A program made the position numbers and the translations under genes. Under the pieces are notes generated by a model that was given only the letters and a program-made list of their open reading frames with translations, had not been told where the DNA came from and made no database searches. Below, in pieces: positions 52,147-60,788 of a DNA stretch of 64,000 bases (position 1 is its first letter; each line of letters begins with the position of its first letter). The stretch comes from Bacteroidota bacterium (GTDB lineage: Bacteria; Bacteroidota; Bacteroidia; Flavobacteriales; Flavobacteriaceae), in assembly GCA_027592025.1 (NCBI GenBank), contig JAQCIQ010000006.1, forward strand, positions 1 through 64,000, read 5' to 3'.

Positions 52147-53201
52147 CAATCAATTGATTTAACCACGGATTTGGGAGCCTCTTTTCGAGTACCATCAAAC
52201 CCATCTACTCCGCTAACAGTGGTGTATTTAAAAATTGATTTTTTATTGGGATGAATAATTTTATACGCAGATTGACACATCAATGTAGCTTCATGAAAAC
52301 CACATAAAATAAGTTTCATTTTGCCTGGATAGGTATTGACATCTCCAATGGCAAAGATGGCAGGAATGTTGGTTTGATAGTCTAACGCATTGTCAACCTT
52401 AATGGCATTCTTTTCAATTTCAAGACCCCAATCCGCGATTGGACCAAGTTTTGGAGTCAATCCAAAAAGAGGAATGAAGGCATCGGTTAACAATAACCTT
52501 GCGCCTTCTCCTTCCTTCTGCACCATAACGGCTTCCAATTGATCCTTACCCTCCAACCCAATGACTTCCGCTGGAGTGATCAAATTGATTAAACCATCTT
52601 GTTTCAAGCGCTGTACTTTTTCCACGGAGTCCAAAGCCCCTCTGAATTCGTTTCTACGATGGATTAAGGTGACTTCGGAGGCCACATTGGCCAAAAAAAT
52701 AGACCAGTCTAGTGCCGAATCACCTCCTCCAGAAATCACCACTTTCTTGTTGCGATAGATTTCAGGGTCTTTGATGGCATAGGACACACCTTTGGATTCG
52801 TAGAATTCAATCCGATCAATCAAAGGTTTTCTAGGCTCAAAACTTCCAAGTCCTCCAGCAATAGCCACTACTTTGGCATGATGAGCTGTCCCAAGATTGG
52901 TAGTCACCACAAACGAACCGTCTGCTTGTTTCTCAATCGACTCGGCACGTTCACCCAAGGTAAATCCAGGCTCAAATTGTTTGCACTGTTCCATTAAATT
53001 ATTGACAAGTTCGCCGGCCAAAATTTCGGGAAACCCAGGAATGTCATAAATTGGTTTTTTGGGGTAAATCTCAGTACACTGACCCCCTGGCTGCACCAAG
53101 GCATCGATCAAATGACAACGCAACTTGAGTAATCCTGCTTCGAAAACTGCAAACAATCCAGTTGGACCAGCGCCAATTATTAGAATGTCAGTTTTTATCA
53201 T
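52146..53201 (-). CDS. Ferredoxin-NADP reductase (thioredoxin-reductase-like type)
   Basis: A 351 aa flavoprotein. FAD motif: IIGAGPTGLFAVFEAGLL at the N-terminus; NADP motif: VISGGGDSALDWSIFLA near residue 155; FAD closure: AIFAIGDVNTYPGK near 285. It lacks the CxxC redox disulfide of thioredoxin reductase, which fits the YumC-type reductases that exchange electrons between NADPH and ferredoxin. Its partner is most likely the ferredoxin coded directly after it. It starts 5 nt after the NifU-like gene. Confidence 0.93.
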   Translation of the reverse strand: MIKTDILIIGAGPTGLFAVFEAGLLKLRCHLIDALVQPGGQCTEIYPKKPIYDIPGFPEILAGELVNNLMEQCKQFEPGFTLGERAESIEKQADGSFVVTTNLGTAHHAKVVAIAGGLGSFEPRKPLIDRIEFYESKGVSYAIKDPEIYRNKKVVISGGGDSALDWSIFLANVASEVTLIHRRNEFRGALDSVEKVQRLKQDGLINLITPAEVIGLEGKDQLEAVMVQKEGEGARLLLTDAFIPLFGLTPKLGPIADWGLEIEKNAIKVDNALDYQTNIPAIFAIGDVNTYPGKMKLILCGFHEATLMCQSAYKIIHPNKKSIFKYTTVSGVDGFDGTRKEAPKSVVKSID

Positions 53202-53206
53202 AACCG

Positions 53207-53443
53207 TTAAATGTTGATTACCGTTTCAATTTGGGGGGCGTACTTCTTGATAGTCATCTCGACACCTGATTTCAAGGTCATTTGATTGACACTGCAATTT
53301 GTACAGGCTCCTTCGAGTCTAACCGTAACCGTAGACATGTTTTCAATACCGACTAGAGATATGTCTCCACCATCATTTTGCAAAAAAGGTCGGATTTCTT
53401 CTAAGGCCTTTTCAACGTTTGCTTTTAGAGCTTCTGAGGTCAT
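53207..53443 (-). CDS. NifU-like C-terminal domain Fe-S protein
   Basis: A 78 aa protein equal to the NifU C-terminal (Nfu) domain. The CxxC site is in EGACTNCSVNQMTLK near residues 47-50, after RPFLQNDGGDISLVGIE. Nfu proteins carry 4Fe-4S clusters to apoproteins. Its place between mrp and the ferredoxin reductase gene (6 nt each side) points to an Fe-S cluster transfer operon. Confidence 0.94.
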   Translation of the reverse strand: MTSEALKANVEKALEEIRPFLQNDGGDISLVGIENMSTVTVRLEGACTNCSVNQMTLKSGVEMTIKKYAPQIETVINI

Positions 53444-53449
53444 AATCGG

Positions 53450-54583
53450 TTATTTAGGAGCAGAGCAACCTGCCATAGTTGTTATTTTAATCGCCTCTGT
53501 AGGAGGTAAGCTTTTATTGCGTTTCACCATTTCTGCCACCATATTTTTGGTGATGCTTTCGAAAACCTCAGGCAATGGACCATGATCTTGAAGAGCTGCA
53601 GGTCTCCCTACATCTCCAGCTTCTCGAATACTTTGAACTATTGGGACTTCCCCCAAGAAAGGAACGCCTAAATCTTCTGAAAGTAAAGTTGCTCCCCCAT
53701 TCCCAAAAATGTAGTACTTATTATCTGGCAATTCTTGAGGAGTGAAATAGGCCATGTTCTGAACAATGCCCAAAACTGGAACTTGAATGCTCTCTTGCTG
53801 AAACATGGCTACGCCCTTTCGAGCATCAGCCAGGGCAACGGCTTGCGGAGTGCTCACTACCACAGCACCTGTAACGGGCATGGCCTGCATAATGCTCAAA
53901 TGAATGTCTCCTGTTCCGGGAGGTAAGTCGACAATAAGAAAATCTAAAAATCCCCAGTCGGCATCAAAAATCATTTGGTTTAAGGCTTTTGAAGCCATTG
54001 GACCTCTCCAAATTACAGCTTGATCGGGCTTGGTAAAAAACCCTATGGACAAGATTTTAACTCCGTAGCTCTCGACGGGTTTCATCTTAGCCTTGCCATC
54101 CACCTCTACTGAAAGCGGTCGTTGGTCAAAGACGTCAAACATCATTGGAATGGAAGGGCCGTAAATGTCGGCATCTAATACCCCAACCTTAAATCCCATT
54201 TTTGACAAAGTCACCGCCAAATTGGCGGTAACAGTACTTTTTCCTACACCTCCCTTTCCTGAAGCGACTGCAATAATATTTTGAATGCCTTTAATAGGTT
54301 GTCCCTTAATGGTCGCAGCTGTCGCAGCTGCAGGAGAGTTGACGGTAACGCGAACCTGAACCTTTGCCTTTTCAAAAACCAAGTCGTGGATGGTTTTCAT
54401 GATGTCGACCTCAATTCTTTTTTTGGCTTGTAGGGTAGGGTTCGAGATGGTTACGTCTACGATCACTTCGTCTCCAAAGATGACTACATTTTTAACCACT
54501 CCACTGTCCACCATATTTTCGGCTTCCCCTGGAGCGGTAATTGTTTTCAAAGCATTGAGTACTGCCTGTTTGTCAAAAGTCAT
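53450..54583 (-). CDS. Mrp/ApbC family Fe-S carrier ATPase
   Basis: A 377 aa P-loop ATPase. Residues 1-90 are a MIP18 (DUF59) domain, then VASGKGGVGKSTVTANLA near residue 107 is the deviant Walker A, and DLPPGTGDIHLS near 220 is the switch. The usual CxxC cluster site of Nbp35/ApbC after ENMxYF is absent (NMAYFTPQELPDNKYY). Bacteroidota members often lack it. The ATG at 54583 is preferred over a GTG two codons upstream. First gene of the operon with the NifU-like, reductase and ferredoxin genes. Confidence 0.92.
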   Translation of the reverse strand: MTFDKQAVLNALKTITAPGEAENMVDSGVVKNVVIFGDEVIVDVTISNPTLQAKKRIEVDIMKTIHDLVFEKAKVQVRVTVNSPAAATAATIKGQPIKGIQNIIAVASGKGGVGKSTVTANLAVTLSKMGFKVGVLDADIYGPSIPMMFDVFDQRPLSVEVDGKAKMKPVESYGVKILSIGFFTKPDQAVIWRGPMASKALNQMIFDADWGFLDFLIVDLPPGTGDIHLSIMQAMPVTGAVVVSTPQAVALADARKGVAMFQQESIQVPVLGIVQNMAYFTPQELPDNKYYIFGNGGATLLSEDLGVPFLGEVPIVQSIREAGDVGRPAALQDHGPLPEVFESITKNMVAEMVKRNKSLPPTEAIKITTMAGCSAPK

Positions 54584-54612
54584 GGACACCTGTTATGAAT
54601 TGATCTAGATTG

Positions 54613-54620
54613 CAAATATA
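54613..54620 (-). promoter_or_regulatory. -7 box of the mrp operon promoter
   Basis: Minus-strand TATATTTG, exact match, 29 nt before the mrp ATG. The nearest TTG is 24 nt upstream (54647-54645), at the edge of the accepted spacing. Confidence 0.5.
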
Positions 54621-54639
54621 CTGGTAATGTTAGAATTTA

Positions 54640-54984
54640 TTACCCAAGAGGCTGAAGGAATTGGGAGGGGTCCCAAAAACGATTCTTAAAATCAACCACC
54701 TGATCCTTTTCAACCTTCACCCCTTCCGATTCCAAGAGTTGCTGCATCACATCGGGTCCGCCAAAATGGTGTTTGCCCGACAACAAGCCATTGCGGTTAA
54801 CCACCCTATGGGCAGGAATTTCTCCCTTTTTTGATACCGTTAAGGCATACCCAACGGTTCGAGAGCTTCCTTTGGCTCCCAAAAAACTGGCAATAGCTCC
54901 GTAGCTGGTCACGCGCCCTTCAGGAATTTGCAGAACGACTTCATAAATCAAATGATAAAAATCCTTTGGGGCTAATTTTGTCAT
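54640..54984 (-). CDS. Alkyltransferase-like (ATL) protein of the MGMT family
   Basis: A 114 aa protein matching the DNA-binding domain of O6-alkylguanine-DNA alkyltransferase (GRVTSYGAIASFLGAKGSSRTVGYA). The active-site PCHRV is replaced by PAHRVVNRNG near residue 67, so the acceptor Cys is missing. ATL proteins bind O6-alkylguanine lesions and hand them to nucleotide excision repair instead of reversing them. It overlaps the LysE-type gene by 4 nt and is the last gene of that run. Confidence 0.9.
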   Translation of the reverse strand: MTKLAPKDFYHLIYEVVLQIPEGRVTSYGAIASFLGAKGSSRTVGYALTVSKKGEIPAHRVVNRNGLLSGKHHFGGPDVMQQLLESEGVKVEKDQVVDFKNRFWDPSQFLQPLG

Positions 54985-55607
54985 GACGTGAAACTGCTGT
55001 AAAAGGTAATCAATGCTATGAGGCCTGATACCAGTCCGATGATGTAATTCATATTCTGGGGCGAGAGCATCCTCAGGTGCTTGAGGGAATCGAAAAAGAA
55101 AATATAAACATACAAAGTGCTAAAAGTTCCCATGGTGGCACCCGCAATGTAAAGACCATTCTCATAGGCATCAAAATGAAACCAGTCCCAAGAGGAGAAG
55201 GTCAAAGCCATATAGGCTTGATATGGTATGGGAAGAAAATTAATTGCCGAAAGAAACATGCCTTGGAATAAGTAACTTTTCTTACTGCTCATATCCACTG
55301 TGCTCAACTCCGTCGACTTAGGCCGAGCAATAAAACCATAATAGATGCCTACTAACACAAAAATTACCACGGCGACTAGTTTGAGAACAGACACAACCTC
55401 GGGATGTTCAGAAATATAGCGCGAAAAAAGCAATGCGACCAAAGTTTGCACTAATACTACCAAACACACACCAATAGAGAAACTCACCGATCGCTGATAA
55501 CCAACCGTAACGCTAATTTTTGCGGCCGATATGTTGAGCAATCCAGGAGGAATTACTCCAACTGCAGCGACTGAAAATCCCAATAAAAATAGAAAAGTAG
55601 CCTCCAC
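54981..55607 (-). CDS. LysE family exporter
   Basis: A 208 aa membrane protein with about six hydrophobic helices. The first helix carries GFSVAAVGVIPPGLLNISAA, the PPG(P/L) motif of LysE/RhtB exporters. The start codon is GTG at 55607, overlapping the trmB stop, so no ATG is nearby. LysE-type proteins pump amino acids or small metabolites out of the cell. The substrate is unknown. Confidence 0.85.
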   Translation of the reverse strand: MEATFLFLLGFSVAAVGVIPPGLLNISAAKISVTVGYQRSVSFSIGVCLVVLVQTLVALLFSRYISEHPEVVSVLKLVAVVIFVLVGIYYGFIARPKSTELSTVDMSSKKSYLFQGMFLSAINFLPIPYQAYMALTFSSWDWFHFDAYENGLYIAGATMGTFSTLYVYIFFFDSLKHLRMLSPQNMNYIIGLVSGLIALITFYSSFTS

Positions 55608-56284
55608 TAGCCTTTAAATTTGAATTGGAGATAAGTTATGGGCTTATTTTTAGCCAAATATTGCGACTCATAGAAGGTTTGAACCGTACGCACCAGTTCT
55701 GGGGTATGATCAGATTTATAAACATTGTGGTTGCTGTACAGAATTTCATGCCCCAGACCTTGCAGCAAACCGAGAGTATAACCGTGCATGAACTCACTGT
55801 CAGTTTTCAAATGAACAATTCCCTCGGGTTTTAAAATATTTTGATAAAGATTGAGAAATTCGGGATTGGTCATACGGTGTTTGGTCCGCTTGTATTTGAT
55901 TTGTGGATCGGGAAATGTTATCCAAATTTCATCGATTTCTTCCTGATCAAAAGCAAAAGCAATGAGCTCGATTTGCATTCTTAAAAAAGCCACATTGTCT
56001 AAACCAGTTTCTAAGGCTGTTTTTGCGCCTCTCCAAAACCTCGCTCCCTTAATGTCAATACCTATATGGTTGATTTCCGGTCTCAGTTTACCCAAGGCTA
56101 AGGTATATTCTCCTTTGCCACAGCCCAATTCCAAGATGATAGGTCTGTCATTTTTAAATACCAGTTCACGCCAACGACCCTTATATTGAAAACTATTAGA
56201 GATCAACTCCTCACGAGAAGGCTGGATGACATTCTCAAAGGTTTCATTTTCCTTAAATCGTCGGAGTTTGTTCTTACTGCCCAA
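55607..56284 (-). CDS. trmB: tRNA (guanine-N7-)-methyltransferase TrmB
   Basis: A 225 aa SAM-dependent enzyme that makes m7G46 in tRNA. Motifs: LELGCGKGEYTLALG near residue 51, IDIKGARFWRGAKTA, and WITFPDPQIKYKRTKHR near 120, the TrmB hallmark. The start codon is TTG at 56284: GSKNKLRRFKENETFENV is the normal family start and no ATG precedes it. First gene of a coupled run with the LysE-type and ATL genes. Confidence 0.94.
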   Translation of the reverse strand: MGSKNKLRRFKENETFENVIQPSREELISNSFQYKGRWRELVFKNDRPIILELGCGKGEYTLALGKLRPEINHIGIDIKGARFWRGAKTALETGLDNVAFLRMQIELIAFAFDQEEIDEIWITFPDPQIKYKRTKHRMTNPEFLNLYQNILKPEGIVHLKTDSEFMHGYTLGLLQGLGHEILYSNHNVYKSDHTPELVRTVQTFYESQYLAKNKPITYLQFKFKG

Positions 56285-56325
56285 GTTAAAATCTTTTGGT
56301 AAAGATAAACTTTTGAGTCAAAACA

Positions 56326-57369
56326 TTATTGTGGTGGTGCTGAAGCTTTGGTCAGCGTAAAAGAGAACTCGCTACCGGTATCTACTGCACTCTCGACAAA
56401 TAATTTTTCGTCGTGTGCTTCCAAAATGTGTTTGACAATAGCCAATCCAAGGCCTGAACCGCCTTCTTTTCTAGACCCATTGTTATTCACTCTATAAAAA
56501 CGTTCAAAAATTCTGGGAATATGAAATTTGTCAATTCCTTCTCCGTTGTCCGTTATTCGAACAATTACTTTGTTCTTGGTCAAATTCTCAACGGCAACCT
56601 CAGTTGTTCCGTTTTGACTGCCGTATTTAATGGAATTAACAATCAAATTGGAAACTACTTGTTGTAAACGCTGTTGGTCACCTCTGACCCTTATAGGATC
56701 CTTGTAATTTTGAACAAAAATGAGACTGATGTTTTTTCGATTTGCCTTCATCTCACAAAGTTCAAATACATTTTTAACTACCTCCAAAATATCAAATTCA
56801 GTCTTGTCCAAGGTCATAATTCCTGCCTCCAATTGGGTTATCATGTCCAAATCTTTGACAATAAAGGTCAATCTTTCGACGCCCTTTTCGGCCCCTTTTA
56901 AATACTTTGACAACAACTCAGGGTCGTTTTTCGCACCATCGATCAAGGTGGAAATATACCCCTGAACCGTAAAAAGAGGGGTTTTCAATTCATGCGACAC
57001 GTTGCCAATAAATTCCTTTCGATAAGTCTCTCTGATTTTTAAAGTCTCTATTTCTAACTTTTTATTTCGAGCATACTTGTCAATTTCTTGAGTCAAAGAA
57101 GTCATGTCAGTAGTGATCTGGTCTTTTACCAAAGACGTGGATTCAAGAAGGGTAAGATCATCATAAATTTGTTTTACTTTCTTGTAAATAAAATATTCTA
57201 TGCGGTATTGGACCAAGCCAAAAACCAAAAGAAAGGAAACGGCAGCGGTTGCCAAGAGCCAAAGCCACTGGAGATTTTCAAAAAAAATCATCGCTAAAAA
57301 GATGCAAACGGACTGAATAAAACTGTACAGAGCAGCTGTTCCAACGGCGAATTTGTAAGATTTTTTCAT
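56326..57369 (-). CDS. PhoR-like membrane sensor histidine kinase
   Basis: A 347 aa kinase. Two close hydrophobic segments (residues 8-30 and 33-52) leave almost no periplasmic loop, and a coiled-coil of about 60 residues follows. The phosphorylated His is in GNVSHELKTPLFTVQGY near residue 125. The ATP domain has NLIVNSIKYGS, DNGEGIDKF and GGSGLGLAIVKHI. There is no PAS domain. It is the partner of the response regulator coded 15 nt upstream. The signal is unknown; phosphate or envelope stress are typical for such pairs. Confidence 0.93.
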   Translation of the reverse strand: MKKSYKFAVGTAALYSFIQSVCIFLAMIFFENLQWLWLLATAAVSFLLVFGLVQYRIEYFIYKKVKQIYDDLTLLESTSLVKDQITTDMTSLTQEIDKYARNKKLEIETLKIRETYRKEFIGNVSHELKTPLFTVQGYISTLIDGAKNDPELLSKYLKGAEKGVERLTFIVKDLDMITQLEAGIMTLDKTEFDILEVVKNVFELCEMKANRKNISLIFVQNYKDPIRVRGDQQRLQQVVSNLIVNSIKYGSQNGTTEVAVENLTKNKVIVRITDNGEGIDKFHIPRIFERFYRVNNNGSRKEGGSGLGLAIVKHILEAHDEKLFVESAVDTGSEFSFTLTKASAPPQ

Positions 57370-57384
57370 ATCTGCGAGGACTAT

Positions 57385-58065
57385 CTATTCCGAAAACTTA
57401 TACCCAACGCCCTTGACCGTTTCAACTCGATTGTCTCCAATTTTTTCTCTCAACTTTCGGATATGAACGTCTATTGTTCTTCCGCCAACTACAACGTCAT
57501 TACCCCAAACCTTATCTAAAATCTCATCTCGTTTAAAAACCTTCCCTGGTTTTGATATCAATAAAGACAGCAGTTCAAATTCTTTACGCGGCAGGGCATG
57601 TTCAAAACCGTCTTGAATGACCGTGTAAGCATCACGGTCTAAAGTCAATGAACCAATAACAACTCTCAAATCTGCCTCCTTAGATCCCAAGCGACGCAAC
57701 AAAGAAGCCACTTTTCCAATTAAAAGTTTTGGCTTGATGGGTTTAGTAATGTAATCGTCTGCTCCTGCTTCGAATCCAGCCAATTGAGAATAATCTTCTC
57801 CTCTTGCAGTGAGAAAAGTAATTAAAACATGGTCCAACTCGGGAATTGATCTAATTTGTTCGCAGGCCTGTATGCCGTCCATTTCTGGCATCATCACATC
57901 CAAGATAATGAGGTCAGGCTTTTCCTTTTTGGCTTTTTTAACCGCTTTAACACCATTTTCGGCCGTAACCACCTGATAGCCCTCTTTTGTGAGGTTATAA
58001 GTTAAAATTTCTAAAATGTCTGGATCATCATCAACCAGTAAAATCTTAACATCACTCGGATTCAT
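57385..58065 (-). CDS. OmpR/PhoB-family response regulator
   Basis: A 226 aa regulator. The receiver has the acidic pair LVDDDPD, the phospho-acceptor Asp in DLIILDVMMPEMDG near residue 55, Thr in FLTARGE and Lys in YITKPIKP near 106. The C-terminal winged helix has FELLSLLISKPGKVFKRDEILDKVW and RTIDVHIRKLREKI. It is transcribed with the kinase gene that follows. Confidence 0.95.
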   Translation of the reverse strand: MNPSDVKILLVDDDPDILEILTYNLTKEGYQVVTAENGVKAVKKAKKEKPDLIILDVMMPEMDGIQACEQIRSIPELDHVLITFLTARGEDYSQLAGFEAGADDYITKPIKPKLLIGKVASLLRRLGSKEADLRVVIGSLTLDRDAYTVIQDGFEHALPRKEFELLSLLISKPGKVFKRDEILDKVWGNDVVVGGRTIDVHIRKLREKIGDNRVETVKGVGYKFSE

Positions 58066-58224
58066 TGTGCAATCTCTTAATTAGTGGAGGTAAATTTAAG
58101 AAATATTATCGGGCTATTACTAAATGCTATATTACCAGAAAGTTATCAATTATGTCACTTGATAGTCTCCGTTATAAGGTATGAAGTACTTTGCCGTTTA
58201 TTCTATCTGGGGCTTGGTTTTTCG

Positions 58225-58232
58225 TACTTTTG
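58225..58232 (+). promoter_or_regulatory. -7 box upstream of the LuxE-like gene
   Basis: TACTTTTG, exact TAnnTTTG, 15 nt before the GTG at 58248. It argues that translation starts after it and not at the TTG at 58191. No clear -33 element. Confidence 0.4.
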
Positions 58233-58247
58233 TTTTTTAAGGCATTG

Positions 58248-59228
58248 GTGATAACTCAACAGGACATTTTTTCGATTGCTTCGACTGCCGAATTTGAACG
58301 CGCAACTTGGGAGATTTTCCAATATCAGTTCGAAAATAACCCCATATACCGCTCTTATTGCGACTTGCTTTGTAAGCACCCCTCAGACATCCATTCCATC
58401 GAAAGCATTCCCTTTTTGCCTATTGAATTTTTCAAAACTAAAAAAGTAATTTCAGGGAATCCTCAAATCCAAAAAACCTTCAGAAGTAGCGGAACAACAG
58501 GCATTATTCGCAGCCAACATCATGTTGCGGACCTGCAATTATATCAAAAGAGCGGTCGTAAAGGTTTTGAAACGTTCTATGGCCCTATTAGTAACTACGC
58601 TGTTTTAGCCTTGTTGCCCTCCTACTCCGAAAGAAACGATGCGTCTCTGGTCTCCATGGTGGAAGATTGGATGACCCTATCGCCGCATCAAGCCAACGGA
58701 TTTTACTTGAACAATCTCAATGCATTGACTGAGGTAATCGCTCAACTTGAAGCAGCTCAACAACCTACTATTCTAATCGGTGTGACCTTTGCTCTACTCG
58801 ATTTGGCCGAACAATTTCCACAACCCCTTAAGCACACTATTCTGATGGAAACTGGAGGCATGAAGGGCAGGCGGAAAGAATTAATAAGAAGCGAGGTTCA
58901 TGGCATTTTGGCTAACGCTTTTAACCTTGATCAAATCCACAGTGAATACGGCATGACAGAGTTATTGAGTCAGGCCTATTCCAAAGGTAACGGCTCGTTC
59001 CATTGCCCTCCATGGATGAAAGCCTTAGTTAGAGAGCAAGAAGACCCTTTCCAAATCGCAAAACTTGGCGCTACTGGCGGTCTTAACATTATCGATTTGG
59101 CCAATCTGCATTCCTGCTCCTTTCTAGCCACTCAAGATCTAGGCCGATTGCATTCTGATCAAAGCTTTGAAGTGTTAGGCCGTTTTGACGACTCTGACGT
59201 CAGAGGATGTAATCTAATGGTAATTTGA
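58248..59228 (+). CDS. LuxE-like acyl-protein synthetase/acyltransferase
   Basis: A 326 aa protein of the LuxE-like adenylate-forming group. The region TFRSSGTTGIIRSQHHV near residue 85 matches the ATP-binding loop (SSGTTG). Further landmarks are FYGPISNYAVLALLPSYSER, LMETGGMKGRRKE and SEYGMTELLSQAYSKG near 240, where the acyl-adenylate would sit. Start chosen: GTG at 58248 (or TTG at 58245), because the sequence before reads like non-coding DNA and contains a -7 box. Members activate an acyl or aryl acid; the substrate here is unknown. It precedes the carotenoid genes by about 100 nt. Confidence 0.85.
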   Translation: MITQQDIFSIASTAEFERATWEIFQYQFENNPIYRSYCDLLCKHPSDIHSIESIPFLPIEFFKTKKVISGNPQIQKTFRSSGTTGIIRSQHHVADLQLYQKSGRKGFETFYGPISNYAVLALLPSYSERNDASLVSMVEDWMTLSPHQANGFYLNNLNALTEVIAQLEAAQQPTILIGVTFALLDLAEQFPQPLKHTILMETGGMKGRRKELIRSEVHGILANAFNLDQIHSEYGMTELLSQAYSKGNGSFHCPPWMKALVREQEDPFQIAKLGATGGLNIIDLANLHSCSFLATQDLGRLHSDQSFEVLGRFDDSDVRGCNLMVI

Positions 59229-59324
59229 TTTTTAAAAGCAATTGTTTAAAACATCTTGCTAAAAATTAGTCATTACGGTATAATTTCAAATAAATATAAC
59301 TGACTTTTGCAATGATAAAAATTG

Positions 59325-60788
59325 ATGAAAGTAGTTATAATTGGATCAGGCATTGCAGGAATGGCCGCGTCGGTGCGATTGGCCGTTGCTGGACATCAGG
59401 TCTCCATTTATGAAACCAATGGTTTCGTAGGAGGTAAACTTTCATCCTTCAAAATAGGTGATTACCGTTTTGATGCGGGGCCTTCGCTCTTTACTATGCC
59501 TCATTTTATTACTGAACTATTTGAGCTGGCTGGGGAACAAGCGGAAGACCATTTTCAATACACCAAGAAGAATATTGGGTGCAAACACTTTTGGAAAGAC
59601 GGGACTATTTTAAATGCCTATGCCGACCAATCAGCCTACCTGAAAGAAGTGGAGGATCAACTTGGAGTTCCTGCAGCGAGACTGAAGACTTATCTCGATC
59701 GCGCTCAACTGAAGTACGAACTGACTGCTCCCCTTTTTCTGGAGCAATCACTCCACAAATGGCGGGGCCTATTGCGCAAAGAAACTTGGGAATGCATCAA
59801 GCATTTATCCCTATTCGAAATTGGACAGAGCTTGCATCAGGTCAATCAAAAACAGCTTGAGGAATCTCATTTGGTGCAACTCTATGACCGATTTGCCACT
59901 TACAATGGGTCTAACCCATTCCAAACTCCAGGTATTATGACTCTGGTTCAACACTTGGAACAGCACTATGGCACTTTTGTGCCCAAAAAAGGCATGGTAT
60001 CCATTAGTGAATCCATTGCAGAACTGGCCAAAAGATGCGGTGTCTCCATACACCTCAACAAAAAGGTAGATGAAATTTTAGTTAGACAAAACAAAGCCAT
60101 TGGTATTCAGACTGGGACTGAAACCGTAGATGCCGATTTGGTGGTTTCCAACATGGATGTAGTTCCCACCTATCGCCACTTGCTTCCCCGTCAAAAGGCC
60201 CCTGAACGCATTTTGAAAGAAGACAGATCGAGTTCTGCCATCATTTTTTACTGGGGCGTCAAATCCACTTTTCCAAATCTTGAATTGCACAACATCTTTT
60301 TCTCGGAGGACTATAAAGCAGAATTTGAAGCTATTTTTAAGAACCAAACAGTCCCACTAGATCCGACCATTTACGTCAACATCACTTCTAGGGATGTGGC
60401 TGGTGATGCACCAAAAGGATGTGAAAATTGGTTTGTCATGATCAACACACCTTGTGACTCTGGGCAGGACTGGGAAAGCATGGTTAATCAATTGCGCGAA
60501 GCGGTTTTACAACATCTGCAATTCACTCTGAAGAAAGACCTCGGCTCGCTCATTGAAGAGGAATATATCATGACACCACCAATGATTGCCGAGCGAACAG
60601 GCTCGCATCAAGGCGCACTCTATGGCTCATCGAGTAACGGCGCAATGTCGGCCTTTTTGAGGCATGCCAATTTTTCCCGTCATATCAAGAATCTATTTTT
60701 TTGTGGCGGTAGCGTTCACCCAGGGGGTGGCATTCCTTTATGCCTGTTGTCAGCAAAAATTGTAACTGATTTGATACAAAATGATTAA
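59325..60788 (+). CDS. crtD: Carotenoid desaturase, CrtD-like (1-hydroxycarotenoid 3,4-desaturase)
   Basis: A 487 aa FAD-dependent desaturase of the CrtI family. The FAD motif is VVIIGSGIAGMAASVRLAVAGH at the start, and the C-terminus has LFFCGGSVHPGGGIPLCLLSAKIV. SVHPGGGIPL is the CrtD version; phytoene desaturases have STHPGTGVP. The next gene is CruF-like, with which CrtD works on the acyclic end of monocyclic carotenoids such as saproxanthin or myxol. The ATG at 59325 follows a TTG; either could start. It overlaps cruF by 8 nt. Role as a general phytoene desaturase is less likely. Confidence 0.87.
   Translation: MKVVIIGSGIAGMAASVRLAVAGHQVSIYETNGFVGGKLSSFKIGDYRFDAGPSLFTMPHFITELFELAGEQAEDHFQYTKKNIGCKHFWKDGTILNAYADQSAYLKEVEDQLGVPAARLKTYLDRAQLKYELTAPLFLEQSLHKWRGLLRKETWECIKHLSLFEIGQSLHQVNQKQLEESHLVQLYDRFATYNGSNPFQTPGIMTLVQHLEQHYGTFVPKKGMVSISESIAELAKRCGVSIHLNKKVDEILVRQNKAIGIQTGTETVDADLVVSNMDVVPTYRHLLPRQKAPERILKEDRSSSAIIFYWGVKSTFPNLELHNIFFSEDYKAEFEAIFKNQTVPLDPTIYVNITSRDVAGDAPKGCENWFVMINTPCDSGQDWESMVNQLREAVLQHLQFTLKKDLGSLIEEEYIMTPPMIAERTGSHQGALYGSSSNGAMSAFLRHANFSRHIKNLFFCGGSVHPGGGIPLCLLSAKIVTDLIQND

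Noticed and set aside
58191-58247. TTG at 58191 as start of the LuxE-like gene
   Set aside because: It lies before an exact -7 promoter box and adds a hydrophobic stretch that does not fit the family.
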